This document shows, piece by piece, positions 1-7,217 of a stretch of DNA of 55,800 bases. The first letter of the stretch is position 1. Every line of letters begins with the position of its first letter. This DNA is from Streptomyces malaysiense (GTDB lineage: Bacteria > Actinomycetota > Actinomycetes > Streptomycetales > Streptomycetaceae). The stretch lies in NCBI RefSeq assembly GCF_000980885.2, contig NZ_LBDA02000095.1, forward strand, positions 1-55,800, written 5' to 3'. The position numbers and the translations under genes are program-made. The notes beneath the pieces were generated by a model. That model searched no databases, was not told the DNA's origin, and saw only the letters and a list, made by a program, of their open reading frames with translations.

Positions 1-333
1 CCCGGGGAACCCGGCTCTTGTGGCCGCCACCCCCAACCGCCACAGGGCCCGCCCCCCACGGTTCCCCCCGGCCCCCGAACTCCCCGCCCCGGTGCGAATT
101 CCCCCGTTCACGCCGGGGCGGGGTCTTGCCGTTTTCCAGGATTTCAGCCGGGTCTCATCCGCGAACCCCTTTGTTCCGGCAGTGAACAATGGGTACCGTC
201 TGCATGTCCCCGTCGCCCACCAGACGGTCGGTCGGTGGCCGGCGACCCCGGGACGGTTAGGCTCTAGTCGCAAGGCGCAGCCGCACGGCCGCCGCCCCGC
301 ACTTCCAGCGTCACATCCAAGAAGGAGATGCTC
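1..333. other. Leader region upstream of enolase, no gene
   Basis: I see no convincing gene here. An inverted repeat TTGTTC (171-176) / GAACAA (184-189) with a 7-nt spacer could bind a regulator. TAGGCT at 258-263 fits a Streptomyces vegetative -10 box, but no good -35 box stands 17 nt before it. The Shine-Dalgarno AAGGAG lies at 322-327. Confidence 0.5.
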
Positions 334-1623
334 GTGCCGTCCATCGACGTCGTCGTAGCCCGGGAAATCCTGGACTCCCGAGGCAACCCCACGGTCGAGG
401 TCGAGGTCGGCCTCGACGACGGCAGCACCGGTCGTGCCGCCGTTCCGTCCGGCGCCTCCACCGGCGCCTTCGAGGCCATCGAGCTGCGCGACGGTGACCC
501 CAACCGCTACCTGGGCAAGGGTGTCGAGAAGGCCGTCCTCGCCGTCATCGAGCAGATCGGCCCGGAGCTGGTCGGCTACGACGCGACCGAGCAGCGCCTG
601 ATCGACCAGGCCATGTTCGACCTGGACGCCACCGACAACAAGGGCTCGCTGGGCGCCAACGCCATCCTCGGCGTCTCCCTGGCGGTCGCGCACGCCGCCT
701 CCGAGGCGTCCGACCTGCCGCTCTTCCGCTACCTGGGCGGCCCCAACGCGCACCTGCTGCCGGTGCCGATGATGAACATCCTGAACGGCGGCTCGCACGC
801 CGACTCCAACGTGGACATCCAGGAGTTCATGATCGCCCCGATCGGCGCGGAGTCCTTCTCCGAGGCGCTGCGCTGGGGTGCCGAGGTCTACCACACCCTC
901 AAGAAGGTCCTGAAGAGCAAGGGCCTGGCCACCGGTCTCGGCGACGAGGGCGGCTTCGCCCCGAACCTCGGCTCCAACCGTGAGGCCCTGGACCTGATCC
1001 TCGAAGCCATCAAGGAAGCCGGCTACGCGCCCGGCGAGCAGATCGCCCTCGCCCTCGACGTCGCCGCCTCCGAGTTCTACAAGGACGGCAAGTACCTCTT
1101 CGAGGGCAAGGAGCGCTCCGCCGCCGAGATGACGGAGTACTACGAGGAGCTGGTGGCGGCCTACCCGCTGGTCTCCATCGAGGACCCGCTGTTCGAGGAC
1201 GACTGGGCCGGCTGGAAGGTCATCACCGACCGGCTCGGCGACAAGGTCCAGCTGGTCGGCGACGACCTGTTCGTCACCAACCCCGAGCGCCTGGCCCGCG
1301 GCATCGAGGAGGGCTCCGCCAACGCCCTGCTGGTCAAGGTCAACCAGATCGGCTCGCTGACCGAGACCCTGGACGCCGTCGAGCTGGCCCAGCGCAACGG
1401 CTTCAAGTGCATGATGTCCCACCGCTCCGGCGAGACCGAGGACGTCACCATCGCCGACCTGGCCGTCGCCACCAACTGCGGCCAGATCAAGACCGGTGCC
1501 CCGGCCCGCTCCGAGCGCGTCGCCAAGTACAACCAGCTGCTGCGCATCGAGGAGATCCTCGACGACGCCGCGGTGTACGCCGGCCGCAGCGCCTTCCCGC
1601 GGTTCCGCTCCGCGAACCAGTAG
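334..1623 (+). CDS. eno: Enolase (phosphopyruvate hydratase)
   Basis: Enolase interconverts 2-phosphoglycerate and phosphoenolpyruvate in glycolysis, in the cytoplasm. The 429-residue length is normal. The N-terminus holds SIDVVVAREILDSRGNPT, followed by the substrate-loop region PSGASTGAFEA. The C-terminal half has LLVKVNQIGSLTET and the signature SHRSGETEDVTIADLAV. An ATG at 328 abuts the Shine-Dalgarno AAGGAG (322-327) and is too close to be used. The GTG at 334 has 6-nt spacing and gives the family N-terminus MPSIDVV, so I chose it. The division gene follows after about 150 nt, and a large hairpin lies between them. Confidence 0.97.
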   Translation: MPSIDVVVAREILDSRGNPTVEVEVGLDDGSTGRAAVPSGASTGAFEAIELRDGDPNRYLGKGVEKAVLAVIEQIGPELVGYDATEQRLIDQAMFDLDATDNKGSLGANAILGVSLAVAHAASEASDLPLFRYLGGPNAHLLPVPMMNILNGGSHADSNVDIQEFMIAPIGAESFSEALRWGAEVYHTLKKVLKSKGLATGLGDEGGFAPNLGSNREALDLILEAIKEAGYAPGEQIALALDVAASEFYKDGKYLFEGKERSAAEMTEYYEELVAAYPLVSIEDPLFEDDWAGWKVITDRLGDKVQLVGDDLFVTNPERLARGIEEGSANALLVKVNQIGSLTETLDAVELAQRNGFKCMMSHRSGETEDVTIADLAVATNCGQIKTGAPARSERVAKYNQLLRIEEILDDAAVYAGRSAFPRFRSANQ

Positions 1624-1676
1624 GCGCGAGCACGGCGAGGGCTGACCCACCCCGGGTCACCTCTTGGCCAGTCGTA

Positions 1677-1721
1677 CGTACGTCCCCGTACCCGGTCCCG
1701 TACCGTGTCCGGGGACGTACG
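1677..1721 (+). terminator. Hairpin after eno
   Basis: A perfect 12-bp inverted repeat, CGTACGTCCCCG (1677-1688) with CGGGGACGTACG (1710-1721), encloses a 21-nt loop. It sits 54 nt after the eno stop and 52 nt before the next gene. It could end or attenuate the eno transcript. There is no U-run, as is usual in Streptomyces. Confidence 0.5.
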
Positions 1722-1772
1722 CACGTGTGCGACCGCCTGAAGAGGGCGTGAAAGGGGAGGCGGAGAGCCGAC

Positions 1773-2249
1773 ATGGCCGCAAGGGACCGGGACCGTTTCT
1801 CCACCGCGACCAGGCTGCGGCTGCTCGGCGAGCAGACGGCGGCCCGGGTCTACCGCTCGCAGACCAAGCGGCAGGCGCGCCGCTCCCGGCTGACCGGCCG
1901 CGCCGCGCTGCTCGCGCTGGTGCTGTGCTCGATGGTGGTCGCGCTCGCCTACCCGATGCGTCAGTACGTCTCCCAGCGCGCCCAGATCTCCGACCTCCAG
2001 CGGCAGCAGTCCGAGGCCAGCGAGCGCGTCGAACAGTTGCGCGACCTCAAGGCGCGCTGGCAGGACGACGCCTACGCAGAGCAGCAGATCCGCAGGCGTC
2101 TGCACTATGTGATGCCCGGCGAGACCGGGTACGTGGTCGTCGACCCGGGCGCCGTCCGGCAGTCCCGCACCGACACCGGGGCCGCCCACCGGCCCTGGTA
2201 CACGAACATCTGGGACGGGGTCGACAAGTCCGACGCCTCCGACCAGTGA
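1773..2249 (+). CDS. divIC: DivIC/FtsB-type septum formation initiator
   Basis: This 158-residue protein has the architecture of small bitopic division proteins: a basic cytoplasmic N-terminus (1-42), one membrane helix (about 43-61), a coiled coil outside the membrane (about 68-95, QISDLQRQQSEASERVEQL), and a short C-terminal domain with the family motif RRRLHYVMPGETGYVV. Such proteins join FtsL and FtsQ in the divisome. The position directly after eno matches divIC in S. coelicolor as I recall it. The start ATG has GGGGAGGCGGAG upstream. The extracellular function is inferred from the family. Confidence 0.88.
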   Translation: MAARDRDRFSTATRLRLLGEQTAARVYRSQTKRQARRSRLTGRAALLALVLCSMVVALAYPMRQYVSQRAQISDLQRQQSEASERVEQLRDLKARWQDDAYAEQQIRRRLHYVMPGETGYVVVDPGAVRQSRTDTGAAHRPWYTNIWDGVDKSDASDQ

Positions 2250-2294
2250 CCGGCCCCGGCCGGTGACCCACAGAAAGCCACTCTGAGAGCAGTC

Positions 2295-2834
2295 ATGGAA
2301 ACCCCTCCGCCGCCCACTCCGCGCACCGAGCCCACCGACGCGGACGTCGAGGCATTCAAGCAGCAGCTCGGCCGCCCCCCGCGGGGCCTGCGCGCCATCG
2401 CGCACCGCTGCCCGTGCGGTCAGCCGGACGTCGTGGAGACGGCGCCGCGCCTGCCCGACGGCACCCCCTTCCCGACGCTGTACTACCTGACGTGTCCCAA
2501 GGCCGCCTCGGCGATCGGCACGCTGGAGGCGGGCGGCGTCATGAAGGAGATGACCGAGCGCCTGCGGAGCGACCCGGAGCTGGCCGCCGCCTACCGGGCC
2601 GCGCACGAGGACTACATCAGGCGCCGGGACGAGATCGAGGTCCTCCAGGGCTTCCCGAGCGCGGGCGGCATGCCGGACCGGGTGAAGTGCCTGCACGTCC
2701 TGGTCGGCCACTCGCTGGCCGCGGGCCCCGGCGTCAACCCGCTCGGCGACGAGGCGATCGCGATGCTGCCCGAGTGGTGGCGCAAGGGCGCGTGCGTGAC
2801 GCTCGCGCAGGAGCCCGAGGGGGAGGCGCAGTGA
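2295..2834 (+). CDS. DUF501 family protein
   Basis: This 179-residue soluble protein belongs to the actinobacterial DUF501 family, whose biochemical role is unknown to me. The recognisable core is the region starting QLGRPPRGLRAIAHRC, a CPC pair at about residue 38, and LYYLTCPKAASAIGTLE further on. The conserved cysteines suggest a metal site or a structural role, which is inference. The gene starts 45 nt after divIC, and its stop codon overlaps the start of the phosphatase gene by 4 nt (GTGA). The two are therefore probably translationally coupled in one operon with divIC. Confidence 0.85.
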   Translation: METPPPPTPRTEPTDADVEAFKQQLGRPPRGLRAIAHRCPCGQPDVVETAPRLPDGTPFPTLYYLTCPKAASAIGTLEAGGVMKEMTERLRSDPELAAAYRAAHEDYIRRRDEIEVLQGFPSAGGMPDRVKCLHVLVGHSLAAGPGVNPLGDEAIAMLPEWWRKGACVTLAQEPEGEAQ

Positions 2835-3772
2835 CCCGGGTCGCCGCGATCGACTGCGGTACGAACTCCATCCGGCTGCTGGTCGCGGACGCGGACCCGG
2901 CGACCGGCGAACTGGTCGACCTGGACCGCCGCATGACGATCGTGCGGCTCGGCCAGGGCGTCGACCGTACCGGCCGGCTGGCCCCCGAGGCGCTGGAGCG
3001 CACCTTCGCCGCGTGCCGCGAATACGCCGCGATCATCAAGGAGCACGGCGCCGAGCGGCTGCGCTTCGTCGCCACCTCCGCCTCCCGGGACGCCGAGAAC
3101 CGCGACGACTTCGTGCGCGGTGTGCTGGACATCCTCGGCGTGGAGCCGGAGGTCATCACCGGCGACCAGGAGGCCGAGTTCTCCTTCACCGGTGCGACCA
3201 GGGAGCTCACCGGCCGCACGGATCTCGCCAGGCCCTATCTGGTGGTGGACATCGGGGGCGGCTCCACCGAGTTCGTCGTCGGCGACGACCACGTGCGCGC
3301 CGCGCGCTCCGTGGACATCGGCTGCGTGCGGATGACCGAACGGCATCTGGTGCACGGCGGCGAGGTGAGCGATCCGCCCACCGAGGAGCAGATCGCCGCG
3401 ATCCGCGCCGACGTCGAGGCCGCGCTGGACCTGGCCGAGCAGACCGTCCCGCTGCGCGAGGCGCGCACCCTGGTCGGCCTCGCCGGCTCGGTCACCACGG
3501 TCTCCGCGATCGCCCAGGACCTGCCGGACTACGACTCCGCGCGCATCCACCACTCCCGTGTCTCGCGCGCCCGGGTCCGCGAGATCACCGAGCACCTGCT
3601 GCACTCCACCCACGCCGAACGCGCCACCATTCCCTCCATGCACCCGGGCCGGGTCGACGTCATCGGGGCGGGCTCCCTGGTGCTCCTCGCGATCATGGAC
3701 CGCATCGGCGCCGAGGAGGTCGTCGTCAGCGAGCACGACATCCTCGACGGCATCGCCTGGTCGGTGGCGTAG
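2831..3772 (+). CDS. ppx: Ppx/GppA exopolyphosphatase family protein
   Basis: This 313-residue enzyme of the ASKHA fold probably hydrolyses polyphosphate or pppGpp. It shows the first phosphate loop DCGTNSIRLLV (about 8-18), the second loop VDIGGGSTEFVVG (about 138-150), and GLAGSVTTVSAIA further on. The length matches the short single-domain actinobacterial type and lacks the C-terminal HD extension of E. coli Ppx. Upstream in-frame codons extend the reading frame far back, but the GTG at 2831 overlaps the DUF501 stop and gives the expected N-terminus. Polyphosphate versus pppGpp as substrate cannot be settled from sequence. Confidence 0.92.
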   Translation: MTRVAAIDCGTNSIRLLVADADPATGELVDLDRRMTIVRLGQGVDRTGRLAPEALERTFAACREYAAIIKEHGAERLRFVATSASRDAENRDDFVRGVLDILGVEPEVITGDQEAEFSFTGATRELTGRTDLARPYLVVDIGGGSTEFVVGDDHVRAARSVDIGCVRMTERHLVHGGEVSDPPTEEQIAAIRADVEAALDLAEQTVPLREARTLVGLAGSVTTVSAIAQDLPDYDSARIHHSRVSRARVREITEHLLHSTHAERATIPSMHPGRVDVIGAGSLVLLAIMDRIGAEEVVVSEHDILDGIAWSVA

Positions 3773-3834
3773 CTCTCTTTTGTTACCCATCGGTAGCATC
3801 CGGCTGAGCAGGTCGGATAACGTTTGAGCGTCTT

Positions 3835-3858
3835 CGAGGGGCCCCCAGGGGCCCCTCG
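3835..3858 (+). terminator. Terminator after ppx
   Basis: CGAGGGGCCCC (3835-3845) and GGGGCCCCTCG (3848-3858) form an almost uninterrupted palindrome about 60 nt after the ppx stop. It is a strong intrinsic-type hairpin without a U-run. Confidence 0.7.
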
Positions 3859-3880
3859 TCCGCACCCCGGCGGAAACCTT

Positions 3881-3896
3881 CGTGAAGTTCTTCACA
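3881..3896. promoter_or_regulatory. Rex (redox sensor) operator
   Basis: CGTGAAGTTCTTCACA matches the Streptomyces Rex operator pattern TGTGAA-N4-TTCACA at every fixed position except the first base. Rex senses the NADH/NAD+ ratio and represses respiratory genes. The downstream gene encodes an NADH dehydrogenase, which fits. The site lies 320 nt before the ndh start, so the promoter would also be well upstream. Confidence 0.8.
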
Positions 3897-4216
3897 AGGA
3901 AATGGGTCATGACTGCTCCCTGGAGGGGGCCGGTTGGCCCTTCCGGGGGGTCAAAACCCGTTTGAACATGTTCAGATGAGGCGCGCAAAGATGGCCGGAA
4001 GGAGGGGTTCCACAGGTCGCCCCGGAGTCTCTACGATCGCCTCGAAGACTCGGACCAGCAGCTCACGCGGCCTTGACAACGGTACGAACCGCCTCGCGGT
4101 TCCTCCTCGGCGACATGATCTGTGTCACGCGGGCCGCGGAGTTTAGCACAGCCCCTCCACAACCTTGTGAAGGGGCGCACGAGCCACCCCCCTCCAGCGG
4201 GTGGATACTCGATGCC

Positions 4217-5590
4217 ATGAGCACCACGGAGCGTCCCAGGATCCTCGTAGTAGGCGGTGGGTACGTAGGCCTGTACGCAGCTCGGCGCATTCTCAAGAAG
4301 ATGCGCTACGGCGAGGCGACCGTCACGGTCGTCGACCCCCGGTCGTACATGACCTACCAGCCCTTCCTCCCCGAAGCCGCCGCCGGCAGCATCTCCCCTC
4401 GCCACGTCGTCGTCCCGCTGCGACGCGTGCTGCCGAAGGCGGAGATCCTCACCGGTCGGGTCACCACCATCGACCAGGACCGCAAGGTCGCCACGATCGC
4501 CCCCCTCGTGGGCGAGGCGTACGAGCTGCCGTTCGACTACCTGGTCATCGCCATGGGCGCGGTCTCCCGCACCTTCCCGATCCCCGGCCTCGCCGAGCAG
4601 GGCATCGGCATGAAGGGCATCGAGGAGTCCATCGGCCTGCGCAACCACGTCCTGGAGCAGCTGGACAAGGCTGACTCCACGACCGACGAAGAGATCCGCC
4701 GCAAGGCGCTCACCTTCGTCTTCATCGGCGGTGGCTTCGCGGGTGCGGAGACCATCGGCGAGGTCGAGGACATGGCCCGCGACGCCGCCAAGTACTACAA
4801 GAACGTCTCCCGCGAGGACATGCGGTTCGTCCTCGTGGACGCCGCGGACAAGATCCTTCCCGAGGTCGGCCCGAAGCTCGGCCAGTACGGCAAGGAGCAC
4901 CTGGAGAGCCGGGGCGTGGAGATCTACCTCTCCACCTCCATGGACTCCTGCGTCGACGGCCACGTGGTCCTCAAGAACGGCCTCGAGGTCGACTCCAACA
5001 CGATCGTCTGGACCGCCGGCGTCAAGCCGAACCCGGCCCTGAGCCGCTTCGGTCTGCCCCTCGGCCCGCGCGGCCACGTCGACTGCGAGCCCACGCTCCA
5101 GGTCAAGGGCACCGACTACATCTGGGCCGCGGGCGACAACGCCCAGGTCCCGGACCTCGTCGGCCGCAAGGCGGGCAACGAGAACGCCTGGTGCCCGCCG
5201 AACGCCCAGCACGCGCTGCGCCAGGCCAAGGTCCTCGGCGACAACGTGGTCTCCGGCATGCGGGGCTTCCCGCAGAAGGAGTACGAGCACGCCAACAAGG
5301 GTGCGGTCGCCGGTCTCGGCCTGCACAAGGGCGTGGCGATGATCGTCATGGGCAAGACCAAGATCAAGCTCAAGGGCCGTCTCGCCTGGTACATGCACCG
5401 CGGGTACCACGGTCTGGCGATGCCGACCTGGAACCGCAAGATCCGTATCTTCGCCGACTGGACGCTGGGCATGTTCCTCAAGCGCGAGGTCGTGTCCCTG
5501 GGCGCCATGGAGAACCCCCGCGAGGAGTTCTACGAGGCCGCCAAGCCGGCGCCGGTCGCCGCCGCGAAGACCGAGGCCAAGGCTTCCTGA
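4217..5590 (+). CDS. ndh: Type II NADH dehydrogenase (NDH-2)
   Basis: This 457-residue monotopic flavoprotein oxidises NADH and reduces menaquinone without pumping protons. The N-terminal FAD-binding motif VVGGGYVGLYAAR lies at about residues 12-24. The NADH-binding motif FIGGGFAGAET lies near 168. The second FAD motif WAAGDNAQVP lies near 300. The C-terminus is basic and amphipathic (RGYHGLAMPTWNRKIRIF...), as needed for membrane attachment in this family. I chose ATG 4217, giving MSTTERPRILVVGGG, over longer in-frame starts because the FAD fold begins about ten residues later. A Rex operator upstream implies induction when NADH is high. Confidence 0.94.
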   Translation: MSTTERPRILVVGGGYVGLYAARRILKKMRYGEATVTVVDPRSYMTYQPFLPEAAAGSISPRHVVVPLRRVLPKAEILTGRVTTIDQDRKVATIAPLVGEAYELPFDYLVIAMGAVSRTFPIPGLAEQGIGMKGIEESIGLRNHVLEQLDKADSTTDEEIRRKALTFVFIGGGFAGAETIGEVEDMARDAAKYYKNVSREDMRFVLVDAADKILPEVGPKLGQYGKEHLESRGVEIYLSTSMDSCVDGHVVLKNGLEVDSNTIVWTAGVKPNPALSRFGLPLGPRGHVDCEPTLQVKGTDYIWAAGDNAQVPDLVGRKAGNENAWCPPNAQHALRQAKVLGDNVVSGMRGFPQKEYEHANKGAVAGLGLHKGVAMIVMGKTKIKLKGRLAWYMHRGYHGLAMPTWNRKIRIFADWTLGMFLKREVVSLGAMENPREEFYEAAKPAPVAAAKTEAKAS

Positions 5591-5610
5591 CGCCCGGTCA
5601 CCGAACGACC

Positions 5611-5650
5611 CGAAGGACCTCCCGCCATCCGTGGTGCGGGAGGTCCTTCG
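5611..5650 (+). terminator. Terminator after ndh
   Basis: A perfect 15-bp stem, CGAAGGACCTCCCGC (5611-5625) with GCGGGAGGTCCTTCG (5636-5650), encloses a 10-nt loop 20 nt after the ndh stop. Confidence 0.85.
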
Positions 5651-5803
5651 GCGTTCCCGGCCCGCCCTCGCCGTTCCGGGCCCGTCCAGGTGGTCTGTGC
5701 GACTGTTTTGCCCAGCCGTAACTCCTTCGCGGGACTGTGCCGGACGCTCCATGGTGTTTACGTGGTATCCGGCATCCGGGATCTCGTCTTGGAGGTGTGC
5801 GTC

Positions 5804-7102
5804 ATGACCGACGCCGCGTCGCGGCTGAGCAATCTTGCCGAGCAGATGCTGGGGGCCCCGCTCCCGCTACGACTGCGGGCCTGGGACGGATCACAGGCCG
5901 GACCTCCCGGCGCTCCCACGCTCGTCGTGCGCAACCGGCGCGCTCTGCGCCGGATTCTCTTCAAACCCGGGGAGTTGGGCCTGGCCCGCGCCTGGGTCTC
6001 CGGCGACCTGGCCATCGAGGGCGACCTGTACGCGGCGCTGGACGCCGTGTCGGGACTGATCTGGGAGCGCGACGACGGCGGCCGCACGCTCGTCCAGGCG
6101 CTGCGCGACCCGGCCGTACGGGCCGCGGGCCGCGAGCTGCTGAAGCTCGCCGGGCCGCCCGTCCCGCCCGCGCCGCCGCAGGAGGAGGTCCGCCGGCACC
6201 GTCATCTGCACACCCGGCACAGCGACAGACGGGCCATCAGCCACCACTACGACGTGGGCAACGACTTCTACGAGCTCGTCCTCGGCCCCTCGATGGTGTA
6301 CTCCTGCGCCTACTGGGAGTCCTTCGGCGAGGACGCCACCCTGGAGGCCGCCCAGCGCGACAAGCTCGAACTGGTCTGCCGCAAGCTCGGCCTCAGGGAG
6401 GGCCTGCGGCTGCTGGACGTCGGCTGCGGCTGGGGCTCCATGGCCCTGCACGCGGCCCGTGAACACGGCGTGAGCGTCGTCGGCGTCACCGTCTCCCAGG
6501 AACAGGCCGGCTACGCCCGCAAGCGGATCGCGGACGAGGGTCTGACCGACAAGGTGGAGATCAGGGTCCAGGACTACCGGGACGTCTCCGACGGCCCCTT
6601 CGACGCCATCTCCTCCATCGGCATGGCCGAGCACGTGGGCGCCGAACGCTATCTGGAGTACGCGCGGCAGCTGTACGGCCTGCTGAAGCCCGGCGGGCGG
6701 CTGCTGAACCACCAGATCGCCCGCCGCCCGCAGACCGACGAATCGGCGTACAGCGTCGACGCGTTCATCGACGCCTACGTCTTCCCGGACGGCGAACTCG
6801 CCCCCATCGGCACCACCGTCACCCAGCTGGAGCACGCCGGGTTCGAGGTGCGCGACGTGGAGGCGCTGCGCGAGCACTACGCCCGCACCCTGCGCGAGTG
6901 GGTGGCCAACCTGGAGGCCGGCTGGGAGCGCGCGGTCCGGTTCACCAGCCCCGGCAGGGCGCGCGTGTGGCAGCTGTACATGGCCGCCTCCGCGCTCGCC
7001 TTCGAGCACAACCGCATCGGTGTCAACCAGGTCCTCGCGGTCCGCACCCCGCCCTCGGGCGCCTCCGTACTGCCGCCGCGCACCCGCACCTGGCAGGTCT
7101 GA
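5804..7102 (+). CDS. Cyclopropane-fatty-acyl-phospholipid synthase family methyltransferase
   Basis: This 432-residue protein is predicted to transfer a methylene or methyl group from S-adenosylmethionine to unsaturated phospholipid acyl chains. An N-terminal non-catalytic domain (about 1-130) precedes ISHHYDVGNDFYELVLG (about 145-161). The SAM-binding loop LDVGCGWGSMALHAA starts near 204. ISSIGMAEHVGAERY and the C-terminal RVWQLYMAASALAFE are typical of CFA synthases. ATG 5804 has GGAGG at 5791-5795. The gene stands alone between two strong hairpins. A methyltransferase making branched acyl chains is an alternative to true cyclopropanation. Confidence 0.88.
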   Translation: MTDAASRLSNLAEQMLGAPLPLRLRAWDGSQAGPPGAPTLVVRNRRALRRILFKPGELGLARAWVSGDLAIEGDLYAALDAVSGLIWERDDGGRTLVQALRDPAVRAAGRELLKLAGPPVPPAPPQEEVRRHRHLHTRHSDRRAISHHYDVGNDFYELVLGPSMVYSCAYWESFGEDATLEAAQRDKLELVCRKLGLREGLRLLDVGCGWGSMALHAAREHGVSVVGVTVSQEQAGYARKRIADEGLTDKVEIRVQDYRDVSDGPFDAISSIGMAEHVGAERYLEYARQLYGLLKPGGRLLNHQIARRPQTDESAYSVDAFIDAYVFPDGELAPIGTTVTQLEHAGFEVRDVEALREHYARTLREWVANLEAGWERAVRFTSPGRARVWQLYMAASALAFEHNRIGVNQVLAVRTPPSGASVLPPRTRTWQV

Positions 7103-7117
7103 TCCGGCCGGTACGCC

Positions 7118-7153
7118 GAAGGGCCCCGCTCCGGTGCCGGAGCGGGGCCCTTC
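7118..7153. terminator. Bidirectional terminator between convergent genes
   Basis: A perfect 16-bp stem (7118-7133 with 7138-7153, GAAGGGCCCCGCTCCG and its complement) closes a GTGC tetraloop. It lies between the methyltransferase and the convergent ABC permease gene and can serve both. Confidence 0.88.
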
Positions 7154-7217
7154 TCGGTGCCGGACGAGCGTGGCGCCGTACGGGTGCCGTACGGGCCCGG
7201 TGTCGTACGGCCGTTCG

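Larger units (their letters stand above)
3773..4216. promoter_or_regulatory. Regulatory region between ppx and ndh
   Basis: This 444-nt stretch has no gene that I can support. It holds the ppx terminator (3835-3858) and a Rex-type operator (3881-3896), followed by about 320 nt of leader before ndh. The leader contains the inverted pair CACAACCTTGTG (4156-4167). An AT-richer patch lies around 3778-3830. Confidence 0.6.

Noticed and set aside
3934..4146. Small frame in the ndh leader
   Set aside because: No ribosome binding site, no conserved motif, and it overlaps the leader region.
4031..5752. Long antisense frame opposite ndh
   Set aside because: It mirrors the NDH-2 gene and has no family signature.
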